From Mnemiopsis leidyi (Eukaryota; Ctenophora; Tentaculata; Lobata; Bolinopsidae), in assembly GCA_000226015.1 (NCBI GenBank), contig JH154073.1:167683-194890 (forward strand): DNA of 27,208 nt, read 5' to 3'. Under the pieces are notes generated by a model that saw nothing but the letters and a program-made list of their open reading frames with translations, did not search any database and had not been told where the DNA came from. Positions 8,796-17,630 of the stretch are shown in pieces. Position 1 is the stretch's first letter; every line of letters begins with the position of its first letter. A program made the translations under genes and the position numbers.

Positions 8796-9806
8796 ATGAC
8801 TACAAACAGCACGACTGAAAGCTTTGAACTATCGACTCCGGATATTAGTATCTTGGAGGCGTCTCAGTACAGAGTGTACGACTGTCTTATTGGAGTAGCT
8901 TTGTGTGTCTGTCTGGTTGTAGGACTCCCTGGCAACTGTCTCGCTTTGACCTACTTCGTCCAGACTAATAAACAAAATCTACCGACTCTTATTTACATTT
9001 TAGCCTGCTCCATAGATATACTTTTAAGCATAATTCATATCCCGGTAACAGTAAACCTATTCAACGGAAGAGAACCTGGACTTTTCCTTATCAAAGAATT
9101 TTGCGTTGGGTGGTTTCTAATTCTTTTGATCCTGCAGCTAGCTTCTGTTATAGTGGTGATGACGATTTCCCTTTCAAGGACTCTAGTAATCATAAATCCC
9201 TTCTTTAAAATCAGAAAAAATCGTGTCATGTCATCAATAATTCTAATACTGATCTTCTACATTAGCTTTTTTGTAGTAATCCAGGCTATTGATGGAGAAA
9301 ACTATTACTCGTATGCAGTCGGGTACTGTATAGTTCTTACGAGAGACAAAATATTAGGCATTTTTATTGCATCTATTTTTACCGCTTGTATTGGCGTTAC
9401 ACCCTTAATTGTCTTCGTGGCATCTGTGATTTCTATTGCTAAACTTCAAACCCAAAGATCGATAAACGTTCCACAAAACAATAACCGGCATTCTTCAATC
9501 ACAGTGATTTACTTTTCAATCATATACCTTGTTTGCAATATCATTAATTTTTCAAACAATGTCTTGTTGATTAATAATTTAATTAAAAATACTGGTTCTA
9601 TTGACCAAAGAGAAGACTACATTCAACACCGATTTTTGTTTTTCTATAGTTGGCTTATAAGCGAAATCTTCTGCCCAGTTCTTAATGCTTCACTCAATCC
9701 GGTCCTGTATTTTTACCGCATAAAGGAAATGAGATTATGGGCATTAAGATTACGGAATAACAGCAGCACCATAGGTTCCACATCCAGTCACCGAACTGTA
9801 GGTTAA
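8796..9806 (+). CDS. Rhodopsin-family (class A) GPCR, copy 2
   Basis: 336 residues, single exon, paralogue of the gene at 4638 with almost the same length and layout. It has an N-terminal NST glycosylation site at Asn4, GN at 47-48 in TM1 and Asp74 in TM2. A Cys103-Cys178 pair is placed for the conserved disulfide. NPVLY at 301-305 is followed by the same RxKEMRLWA motif in the tail as in copy 1. The DRY position is Ser-Arg-Thr (127-129), so the acidic residue is again missing. The C-terminus is Ser/Thr-rich, a possible arrestin or kinase target. Similarity is highest at the 5' end: an 86-nt block (8864-8949) differs from copy 1 at only four positions, while the loops and TM4-TM6 are well diverged. 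Ligand unknown. Confidence 0.9.
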   Translation: MTTNSTTESFELSTPDISILEASQYRVYDCLIGVALCVCLVVGLPGNCLALTYFVQTNKQNLPTLIYILACSIDILLSIIHIPVTVNLFNGREPGLFLIKEFCVGWFLILLILQLASVIVVMTISLSRTLVIINPFFKIRKNRVMSSIILILIFYISFFVVIQAIDGENYYSYAVGYCIVLTRDKILGIFIASIFTACIGVTPLIVFVASVISIAKLQTQRSINVPQNNNRHSSITVIYFSIIYLVCNIINFSNNVLLINNLIKNTGSIDQREDYIQHRFLFFYSWLISEIFCPVLNASLNPVLYFYRIKEMRLWALRLRNNSSTIGSTSSHRTVG

Positions 9807-9990
9807 ATTTGATGTGGGAATGTGGCCCTTTAGCAGGAACTAAAATACATATGAACGGTGAACCGCCATTTTCTTAAAACTATTAGCAAAGGTACTGATT
9901 AGAGAGGTACTGCAAGCGCTGCATTTTGATTTATTGATCGGCTAGAATGACAATTTCGTTTAATTTATAAAATTATTATTCATAACATGA

Positions 9991-9996
9991 AATAAA
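9991..9996 (+). terminator. AATAAA polyadenylation signal
   Basis: AATAAA 185 bp after the stop codon of GPCR copy 2, in an AT-rich stretch; a plausible mRNA 3' end. Confidence 0.5.
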
Positions 9997-10271
9997 ACTT
10001 CTGTAATTGATCGTCATTTGAAATAATATATTTTTGTTTTGTTTTGAAACTCCACGGTGGAGGCTGGAACAGTACCGAAATATTTATTTATTACAATAAT
10101 TCAAAGTAACATCATATTATTTAATTAGTAAACAACACACAATAACTAAAGTATAGTATGAAAATCAAAAAGTGCGACGCATCTTATGTCTTATGGTCCT
10201 CAATAGGCAATTCGCACGCAAGTTATATTATACTATTTACCGCGTTATGCTTTTATATCGGTTGAGTAAAA

Positions 10272-10507
10272 CGACAAACGTGGTATTTGCACATTTTGTC
10301 GTATTACATCACCTTTTTTCGTATTACATCACATTTTTTCGTATTACATCACACTTTTTCCCGTATAACATCACCCTTTTTCGTATTACATCACACTTTT
10401 AGCCGTATTACATCACCTTTTTCGTATTACATCACACTTTTAGCCGTATTACAAACGTGGTATTTGCAAATTTTTATCGTATTACATCACCTTTTTTCGT
10501 ATTACAT
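10272..10507. repeat. CGTATTACATCACnTTTTT tandem array
   Basis: About nine copies of a 20-24 bp unit (CGTATTACATCAC followed by a T-run). A second-order repeat is visible: the lead-in ACAAACGTGGTATTTGCA occurs near 10274 and again near 10452. The array runs into the N gap. Ser/Phe/His-rich ORFs here are repeat translations. Confidence 0.9.
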
Positions 10508-10521
10508 NNNNNNNNNNNNNN
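10508..10521. other. Assembly gap (14 N)
   Basis: Fourteen N at 10508-10521, directly inside or at the end of a tandem array. The true gap length and the number of repeat copies are unknown. Confidence 0.98.
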
Positions 10522-10890
10522 ATGAATTGGTTGAAAACACGTTATTTTCAATTTTTCCTTGCCGGAAATTTCTGTTAAACCGAGAATTTCTGTAGGCAAA
10601 AAATAAATGAAAATAATTTTCCTCCCGTATCTAATTTGTTTCAAACCGGAAATTTCTGTGAGACAAAGAATTAGATGGAAAATTGGAAAACTACCCATTT
10701 TCGAGATTTCTCCCAGACATTTTTTTCCAAACTGGAAATTTTTGTGAGGCAAAAAAATTGGCTGTAAAGAAGAATTCTCCCCGATTTTTTTTAAACCGAA
10801 ATTCTTGTGAGACAAATAAATTTGCTGAAAATATGCCATTTTCAATATTTTTCTTGCCCAAAATTTTTCAACCCGAAAATTTCGGTTAGG
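10522..10890. repeat. Diverged tandem repeat, about 75-90 bp units
   Basis: Four or so diverged units. Each has an AAACCGGAAATTTCTGTGAG-like segment, then a (A)CAAA-rich stretch, then TTGGCTGAAAA, then a C/T-rich segment. ORFs on both strands here are rich in Phe/Asn/Lys and come from the repeat. Nothing else is seen up to the retrotransposon at 11021. Confidence 0.7.
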
Positions 10891-11020
10891 ATTTGCAATT
10901 TTCGGGTCCTGTCAGTACCTCCAGTAAGGTTTATTTCCACTATGCGGGGTATATATCTTAGTGCCTTATCTACCATGAGTGCTTACCAATCTATCCAGAA
11001 AATATCATCTGCCATGCCGA

Positions 11021-11406
11021 TGTTGTACCCTCGCACCCTACGTTTCCACATGTAACCTTTATCCACGTTAGCAAGCTGTGTTTACTTAAGCATCTTGCGT
11101 GTTTGGGCTCTCTTTGTCCTCATTGTTTATTCTACTGATAGGGTGTTATTGACCTGACCTTATAATTAGATTGTTCACCCTGATGGGGCTTATTGTAATT
11201 GGATCTTTGTAATCACGTGATCCCGTTAGGAGTCACGTGATTGATACTATTTAACCTCATCCGTTGTTGGAATCGGGGCCTTTTTGGTTTACCTCGAATT
11301 GAGATTTGGGAGTTCTCGAGAAACTACGATTGTAATATACTATAATTCTAATTGGTTATTCAAACGCTGTATCCTTTGTCACACCTTATACACCTGCGTT
11401 ACTTTA
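11021..11406 (+). repeat. 5' LTR (386 bp)
   Basis: Starts TGTTGTACCC and matches 18968-19347 over its whole length. Differences are nine substitutions and indels of 2, 1 and 3 bases. Identity stops after ACTTTA at 11406; the 3' copy continues AACA, the expected terminus for a TGTT start. The last few bases of the 5' LTR may therefore have changed. Confidence 0.93.
11211..11254 (+). promoter_or_regulatory. LTR promoter: paired CACGTG E-boxes and TATTTAA
   Basis: AATCACGTGA (11211-11220) and TCACGTGATT (11233-11242) form a 10-bp inverted repeat, each arm carrying a TCACGTGA palindrome. TATTTAA follows at 11248-11254. CACGTG is the site of bHLH-zip factors (USF, Myc/Max, MITF/TFE), and TCACGTGA is the form preferred by MITF/TFE. 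The module is perfectly conserved in the 3' LTR (19155-19186). That it is the element's promoter is inference from position. Confidence 0.55.
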
Positions 11407-11408
11407 TC

Positions 11409-11426
11409 TGGTGGCCTCGGTTTCGA
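11409..11426 (+). promoter_or_regulatory. Candidate tRNA primer-binding site
   Basis: TGGTGGCCTCGG begins two bases after the end of LTR identity. TGG is complementary to the tRNA 3' CCA. The following GTTTCGAACC is the complement of a T-loop sequence (GGTTCGAA), but about four bases closer to the CCA than in a standard tRNA. The priming tRNA cannot be named from this. Confidence 0.5.
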
Positions 11427-11633
11427 ACCTTAAGTGCATAAATTGCTTACCTTTTAACACGCCCCGAAGTGATAGTTTCTCTGGATCAGAGAAAACTTTT
11501 TTTTTATTGCTTGGTATCACCGCTGTTGGATCAACACGGGATTTTTGACAGTGATATCTGGATCGGAATCACTTTCTTTGACCTTTGAGCACACTTAACT
11601 TTGTTTCACACACGGTTAAATAACACGTTGACC

Positions 11634-13874
11634 ATGGAGAAGTCGATTGCCAGGATGAAAGAAGAGCTGAAGGGGATCAATGAGGACATTAATAACTTAA
11701 GATTAAGCCTAGATAGTGAGGATGACACCGACAAGAAGACGGAAATCCAAGAGAGAATCAACGATGCGGAAACAGCCAGAACGCTGTTGAAGGCAAAACT
11801 TGTAGATGCCATTGAGACGGATTGTCTCAGTAACAAGGATTCGGGCACTACGGCAGCCGAGCCATTGTTACTCGACTCAAAATCTACAGCACTGCCCTCC
11901 ACATTTAGTGGTGAGATATTAACCCTAAGGGATAGAAGCCATACAGCCTGCTCCAGTGCGAACTTGAGAATTAAACAACCTAAGGAATATAAGAACGGAG
12001 AGGATTTCTCCACTTTCTGCTATCGATTTAAGATCTTCGTTGAAGCCAACAAAACGAGCAATTCGGACTATAGTAATGCACTCTTAAGCTGCGTCGATGA
12101 TATTACTTTGCAGAAACTGATGCCCGTGGTCGAAAACCTCACGGATGGTGAGAGAAGAAACATTAAACTCCTGCTGGATACGTGCCGAGAAGCTTTATAT
12201 CCAAGATCTGAGATGAGAGCTCTGAGACAGCAACTAACCTCTGCCAAAATCGTTCAATCCGGAGAGGAGGAGGTAGAGGCGTTTGCAGCGAGAATCCGGA
12301 ATATCGTCAACAGAGCAGGCTACACTACGGAAGCTGACAAATCAGAAGCCTGTCTGAACGCATTCCTGAACGGTTTGAACGCTGAATTGGCGGACAAACT
12401 CTATGCAGCTCCTGATGTGGAAAACAGTTTCGAAGTCGCGGTCAGTACTGCCAGAAAGCTTGAAAAGATGAGGAAGGTGAGAGCACCACCAGCCACTCCG
12501 GAAACGGACATCCTATCGTCTGTCTTTAGAGTATCGCAGGCACGTGGATCACGTGACCAGCATCTGAACCAGAACCACACTGACCGATCTCCTGAACAGC
12601 GGGATCTGCTATCACAGGTGTCTAATTACGGTCGACAAGGAAGGAGCTCAACACACCAACCTCGTCCAGCCAACTCCAGCCAGGCAGGCCGATCAGAGAG
12701 GAGAGTAAGAACTGAGACCAGAACCTGCTATCGTTGTGGAGTGAAGGGACACATCGCTAGATTTTGCCGAGCAGCAGAGCCTTTAAAGTTTAAACTTATA
12801 AGGGGCCGGAAGGATATCTCCTATCGGCCCGCAAATGTTAGAAAGCTCGGCAGTGGCGGCCACACCGTCATCATTAGGGGTAAGGCTGGAGGGAGAGACG
12901 TCAATTTTTTAGTAGATACGGGCAGTGAAGTCACTCTTATGAGCATGTCCTTAGCTCGGGATCTAGGCATATCGCAAGTAGGAGGGACCAAATATGTTTT
13001 ATCATCATTCACACAGGATCAGATTAAAACTATCGGCGAAGTTAAGGTCGCACTGTCAGTGGCCGGAGTTCAAGCTCAGCACAGGTGCATTATTGTCGGT
13101 AGTAATATGGAATGTGATATACTGCTGGGTATGGACTTTGTCAACACCCATCAGTTGAACATCAATGCTAAGGAGAGAATCGTTTCCTCAGATTGGGGAA
13201 CCAGCAAGTTTCTTTCGAGTGAGCCTACGCCTATTGTTAACAGAATAAAGGTTCGGACTGATGAAACCACCACAGTGCCTCCTAACTCAGTAATGTTTGT
13301 CAAGGTATTCCTGGAGGATCAGCGGATTGCTGACAAATACAAAGTACTGAGCGGTCATTTCGAACCCTACGGAGCCGTGGCCGGATTGTTCACAGCAGAA
13401 GCAATTTGCTACAGTGAAGACAGGAAGATACCAGTTCGAGTTCTCAACATCACAGACCAACCCATTGTCCTCTACAAAAGGAAGCTTCTTGGTTTCTTGG
13501 ACCCACCGGTACAGGAAAGTCAAGCAGTGAAGAGTGTAAAGGTAGTGCGACGGATTGTTGCAGGCACAGAAAAACAACGCTCTGACAAGGAAAACCACAA
13601 AGGTTTAGCGGATTGCTGGACCAAAGACCGGCTCTTCAAAGAGCTACAGATCGATAAAATAGAAGCTTCAATAGAGGAAAAGAAACAGCTTAAGAACATC
13701 CTCTGGAAGCATCGAGAGGTATTCTCCAAGCATGAATTCGATCTTGGCACCTGTAATTTCTTCAAGGCGAGGATAAATCTTAAAAAAGATGCAGAACCTC
13801 AGTATGTAGCCCCTCTACCCTACCTACACCCTACAAGCAGCGGGATGCGCTGCAACGACATCTGGATGGGTTGA
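11634..13874 (+). CDS. Retrotransposon Gag-protease polyprotein (broken at its 3' end)
   Basis: The ATG at 11634 has a good context (ACCATGG); the frame is open to a TGA at 13872-13874, giving 746 codons. N-terminal residues about 5-60 form a charged heptad-like coiled coil. About 120-290 is a helical capsid-like gag domain. A CCHC zinc knuckle CYRCGVKGHIARFC (12726-12767, residue 365 on) follows an Arg/Gln-rich linker. An aspartic protease has its catalytic DTGS at residue 428 and the later ILLGMDF motif. The C-terminal part enters the N-terminal RT linker before the frame changes at about 13832, so the last 14 or so residues are off-frame. The product would package element RNA and cleave the polyprotein. 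No stop separates gag from protease, which is usual in several gypsy groups. Confidence 0.92.
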   Translation: MEKSIARMKEELKGINEDINNLRLSLDSEDDTDKKTEIQERINDAETARTLLKAKLVDAIETDCLSNKDSGTTAAEPLLLDSKSTALPSTFSGEILTLRDRSHTACSSANLRIKQPKEYKNGEDFSTFCYRFKIFVEANKTSNSDYSNALLSCVDDITLQKLMPVVENLTDGERRNIKLLLDTCREALYPRSEMRALRQQLTSAKIVQSGEEEVEAFAARIRNIVNRAGYTTEADKSEACLNAFLNGLNAELADKLYAAPDVENSFEVAVSTARKLEKMRKVRAPPATPETDILSSVFRVSQARGSRDQHLNQNHTDRSPEQRDLLSQVSNYGRQGRSSTHQPRPANSSQAGRSERRVRTETRTCYRCGVKGHIARFCRAAEPLKFKLIRGRKDISYRPANVRKLGSGGHTVIIRGKAGGRDVNFLVDTGSEVTLMSMSLARDLGISQVGGTKYVLSSFTQDQIKTIGEVKVALSVAGVQAQHRCIIVGSNMECDILLGMDFVNTHQLNINAKERIVSSDWGTSKFLSSEPTPIVNRIKVRTDETTTVPPNSVMFVKVFLEDQRIADKYKVLSGHFEPYGAVAGLFTAEAICYSEDRKIPVRVLNITDQPIVLYKRKLLGFLDPPVQESQAVKSVKVVRRIVAGTEKQRSDKENHKGLADCWTKDRLFKELQIDKIEASIEEKKQLKNILWKHREVFSKHEFDLGTCNFFKARINLKKDAEPQYVAPLPYLHPTSSGMRCNDIWMG

Positions 13875-13924
13875 TCGAAGCCGGGGTGGTTGAAGAATTG
13901 AACTCTTCACTCTTCAGAATCTAG
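13832..13924 (+). pseudogene. Frame-disrupted start of reverse transcriptase
   Basis: The RT-like coding signal (an LIEAGVVEEL segment, typical of the gypsy RT N-terminus) continues for about 30 codons in the frame one base back from gag-protease. It ends at a TAG at 13922-13924. The pol frame downstream is again the gag frame. Two opposite single-base-type changes, a TGA and a TAG thus lie within about 100 bases. I see no clear slippery heptamer at either junction, so damage is more likely than programmed frameshifting. Confidence 0.75.
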
Positions 13925-13925
13925 T

Positions 13926-16900
13926 ATGTGGAACGCAAGAGTATTTCTTGTAGCCAAGCCACACCAACCAGGTAAAGTCAGATTCGTCGCGAACTTTCGT
14001 GCTCTCAACAGTCAATGTCTACCAGACACATACAATTTACCTAACATCAACACGGTCACAGACAAAATGTCAGGAGCAAAGCTTTTCTCGACATTTGACT
14101 TGTCAAAAAGTTTCTACCAAGTGGACTATGACCAAGAGTCTGTCGGATTGACAGCATTCACAGCTAACGGTAAACGGTACGTGTTCAAGAAACTGGTTAT
14201 GGGACATCTATCGTCGAGCTCCCAGTTTGCGAGGATGGTTGACAGACTGCTGAACTCTATTGACCTGGATCAGTTGGCTTACTTTCTAGACGATCTCATG
14301 GTCGCTTCCATGGACGTGAAAACGCACCTCATGAAACTGGACATACTGCTCTCCAGGCTCGCGAGTGCTAATCTGAAATTGATGCCGTCAAAGAGTGAAC
14401 TGCTAAAAAAGAAGGTCGAGTTTGTTGGACTAACAATCTCGGAAGAGGGAATCAGTGTCAACGACCAGCGAGTGACCGCAGTTAAGGAAATCCCCGCTCC
14501 AAGAACACTGAGAGAATGTCAGAAAGTAATGGGCTTCCTGAACTACAACCGCAAATTTGTCAAAGGGTTCGCTGGATTAGCAAAACCCATATATCAGCTG
14601 ATAGACAAGAAGCGAAAGTTCATCTGGACCAGAGAATGTCAGGAAGGATTTGACGAAATTAAAAGGCGGATTGCCGAAGGAATCACCCTAGCCATTCCAA
14701 GAGTTGATGACCCTGATAACACTTACGTTGTCACAACCGATGCTTCAGAGCACGGCTTCGGAGCTGAACTGGCTCAGTGGCAGGATAAGGAGTTACGAAC
14801 AGTAGCGTACTTCTCCAAAAGAGTGCCCAACCACAAGAGGAAATGGAGTCAACATAAATTGGAATTTGAGTGCCTTGTGGAATCATTGCTACATTTCTCT
14901 CTCTACCTCAAAGGTACCAAGTTTCTCGTCAAGACGGATTGTCTTAGCCTACTATCTTTGGAGACAATGTTCCTCAAGGATAACGCAACCATGATTAGAA
15001 GGCTAAACAAAATCGCAGAATTTTCCTTCGATATTCAGCACATTGAGGGCGTGGCCAATGATACAGTGGACTTTTTAAGTCGCTACCTGTACAAGAGAAG
15101 AACACAGGATATCTCAACACAGACCGAGGACGTGCATATTAGGGATCCTAATATCACATCTGTGAACGTGCTCAAGATTGGTGTCAGTACAGAGAGCGAT
15201 AAAGGGGAAACGGTACCAGATGATAAGCAGCCTTCAGAAAAGCCGGAAACAGTGGAGCAAGGACCTTGCAATGATAATGCGGACGTCATGATCGACGAAG
15301 CGTTCCTAACAGCAGAATGGGATTATCCAATAGATCTCTCCAGCATAGCCACTAAGCAACCTTGCGTGTGTGACACGAACTTGCTGGATCAGCAAGAGCC
15401 AGAGACCAAGGCAAAAGTCAGAAAAATTGTCACCTCAACTATCACTCAACAGTTGGAAATCAGTGAACTTCTGGACAAACAGAAGATTGTGAGCGAGCAA
15501 ATCAGGGATCCAGTTTTGATAGAGGTGAGAAGATGGCTATCGGAGGGCAAACCCAAAAAGCTGCAACGACTACGACTACCAGCAGACATGCTGACTTACT
15601 GGAAACACCTCCATTTAATCACGGAGAAGGATGGTATGCTATGTAAGAAATGGATCAAACACAATAAAGAAACGAAGGAAATTGAGATCCAAAGATTTTT
15701 AGTGCTTGTTCCAGAGTCGTTAAAGGTCACAGTGCTGGATCAGCACCACTCCTCACTTTTAACCATGCACCCAGGTATTGACAACACTTGCGAGCTCATC
15801 CGACAGCGGTATTACTGGCCTCGGATGAGGGATGAAGTCGAGCTGTATGTCAAATCCTGTATCACCTGTGGAGAATGTAAACAGCCGCACCACTATCTGC
15901 GAGCTCCACTGCGACACGTGATCACGTACGAGCCTATGCACACCATTTCTATTGATCACATTGTGCCGAGTAAAGAAGGTGCTACCAAGCGGGGATTCCG
16001 TTTGATCTTAAGCATAACTGATGTTTTCTCCGGGTACGTAATGGCTCTGCCTTGCAAAACACGGAAAAGTGAGGAAACGATCAGACTAATACTTCACAAA
16101 TGGTGCCTGAGATTCGGCTATCCTGCCGAGATACTTGCGGACAATGACACCTCCTTCTCTTCAGAGTACTTTAACGAAGTCTGCAGCTACTTCAAAACCA
16201 AGGTAACTCACGGAGTACCGTACAAATGCTCCTCTACAAGTAAAGCAGAAAACTCCAACAAGAGGATCAATAAGGCATTAAGGGTGACTCTATCGGACAA
16301 ACAGATCCTGGATTGGGATCTCTACTTGAACTTCGTCTCATTCGCACTAAACGCGATTCGTTCACGCCACACAGGGTTTTCGCCAAATAAGATAATATTC
16401 GGAAAAAATCTCAGAACCCCGTTGGATCTGGAGATGGACGGGTCCCCCCTCGAACTTGACAAGTTTGCCAGCAAGAAGAAGACCTCAGCATATCTGATCT
16501 ACCGAACTATTCGAGACATAGTTCAGAAAGCAAGGAGACATGCCGCATTGGATTTCGGTTATGCTGACTCAGCCTACAACAAGAGGCTGCTTGGACCCTA
16601 CTTTAAAGAGGACGACTGGGTATTTACACTCATTGAATGCCCACAACATAAGTTCGAGAAAAGGTGGCAAGGACCATTTCAAGTGATCAAGAAAATCGAC
16701 GACCACCTTTACGTCATTGACCTCGGATCGAGGGACAAACTTGTGAACATCAGTAAGCTGAAACCTTACATCAAGAGCAAATACTCACCATCACACCTAA
16801 ACGCTCAGGCTCCCGTATTCATCCCCAGTAGTGCGGATAGCACTAATGTTGATAAAATCATAACCACGGATCGGACAGATCCAGACGAGGATGAGGATGA

Positions 16901-17213
16901 TGAACGACAGGGAGTAGAGATCGAAGTTGAGTGCACTGCACACATCCCTTCAGTCGACACTACTGTAGCTGAGACACAACAGCAAAACAATAGGATTCCT
17001 GGAATGGTTACAGATACCATCGCTCAACCTGAAGTTGTGCCCGTGAACGACATTCAGCAGCCAGAAGAAGAGGCGGCCGTGCCAATAACACCACCTATCG
17101 ACCCGGTGGATACATCTCCGACTATCAGCCGTAGGAACCCACCTAGACAGAGAAAGGCGACTAGCTTCTTCAACATCACTAGACTCGGGAGAAGATCGAA
17201 AACGTATAACTAA
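13926..17213 (+). CDS. Retrotransposon Pol: reverse transcriptase, RNase H, integrase
   Basis: 1095 codons from the first ATG after the break; the natural protein would begin upstream. RT: FDLSKSFYQV with the first catalytic Asp at residue 58 and the YFLDD box at 119-123 (Leu in the variable position). RNase H: TDASEHGFGAEL (Asp272), then the conserved Glu, the TDCLSLLSL Asp and an NDTVDFLSR end. Integrase: zinc module His607/608, His615, Cys645, Cys648. The catalytic core is Asp677, Asp739 and Glu775, with exactly 35 residues between the last two. A WQGPF motif near residue 915 marks the GPY/F module. The C-terminal 120 residues are acidic and Pro/Thr-rich, with a basic end. All catalytic residues I can check are present, so damage is confined to the junction upstream. 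Confidence 0.95.
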   Translation: MWNARVFLVAKPHQPGKVRFVANFRALNSQCLPDTYNLPNINTVTDKMSGAKLFSTFDLSKSFYQVDYDQESVGLTAFTANGKRYVFKKLVMGHLSSSSQFARMVDRLLNSIDLDQLAYFLDDLMVASMDVKTHLMKLDILLSRLASANLKLMPSKSELLKKKVEFVGLTISEEGISVNDQRVTAVKEIPAPRTLRECQKVMGFLNYNRKFVKGFAGLAKPIYQLIDKKRKFIWTRECQEGFDEIKRRIAEGITLAIPRVDDPDNTYVVTTDASEHGFGAELAQWQDKELRTVAYFSKRVPNHKRKWSQHKLEFECLVESLLHFSLYLKGTKFLVKTDCLSLLSLETMFLKDNATMIRRLNKIAEFSFDIQHIEGVANDTVDFLSRYLYKRRTQDISTQTEDVHIRDPNITSVNVLKIGVSTESDKGETVPDDKQPSEKPETVEQGPCNDNADVMIDEAFLTAEWDYPIDLSSIATKQPCVCDTNLLDQQEPETKAKVRKIVTSTITQQLEISELLDKQKIVSEQIRDPVLIEVRRWLSEGKPKKLQRLRLPADMLTYWKHLHLITEKDGMLCKKWIKHNKETKEIEIQRFLVLVPESLKVTVLDQHHSSLLTMHPGIDNTCELIRQRYYWPRMRDEVELYVKSCITCGECKQPHHYLRAPLRHVITYEPMHTISIDHIVPSKEGATKRGFRLILSITDVFSGYVMALPCKTRKSEETIRLILHKWCLRFGYPAEILADNDTSFSSEYFNEVCSYFKTKVTHGVPYKCSSTSKAENSNKRINKALRVTLSDKQILDWDLYLNFVSFALNAIRSRHTGFSPNKIIFGKNLRTPLDLEMDGSPLELDKFASKKKTSAYLIYRTIRDIVQKARRHAALDFGYADSAYNKRLLGPYFKEDDWVFTLIECPQHKFEKRWQGPFQVIKKIDDHLYVIDLGSRDKLVNISKLKPYIKSKYSPSHLNAQAPVFIPSSADSTNVDKIITTDRTDPDEDEDDERQGVEIEVECTAHIPSVDTTVAETQQQNNRIPGMVTDTIAQPEVVPVNDIQQPEEEAAVPITPPIDPVDTSPTISRRNPPRQRKATSFFNITRLGRRSKTYN

Positions 17214-17630
17214 ACCTTTTCGTTCTCGTTCGTCCTTGCCCTGGGGAAGCATAACGTAAAACTGCAAACCTCAGTGACCAGTTAGCGACCATAAAATATG
17301 GATGCAGATACTGACGGATCGTTAGTATATCGTGACCTCTTCTATTGATCGAGGATCTCGATCAGCTTACTGCACGAATTGCGGATTTCCTAGCTGGAGC
17401 GATTAAAGGTCACCACACAGTGACATGGCTGGCCAAGGTCACACACTCACAGCAGCAATTGGAATTATCCGGGTTTGAAATTTAGCAAATTTAGAGGATC
17501 TCTAATTTGTTGGGATTGTAGAAACAGACTAAACACGGATTGCATTATTCTGTGATATTAACCAGCAATTGGTAATTGTATTAAAAAGTTACAGTTACAT
17601 TCAGAGTGAATACAGTCAGATACATGATAT
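17214..17630 (+). other. Retrotransposon region after pol
   Basis: No ORF or recognisable motif between the pol stop and the 3' end of the antisense ORF. No env-like gene is seen on the plus strand. Confidence 0.6.

Noticed and set aside
10172..11055. Several Phe/Tyr/Lys-rich ORFs on both strands
   Set aside because: All lie in tandem arrays, and one reads through the N gap.
11601..11633. Upstream start for gag at a TTG
   Set aside because: The ATG at 11634 is the first Met and has a good context.
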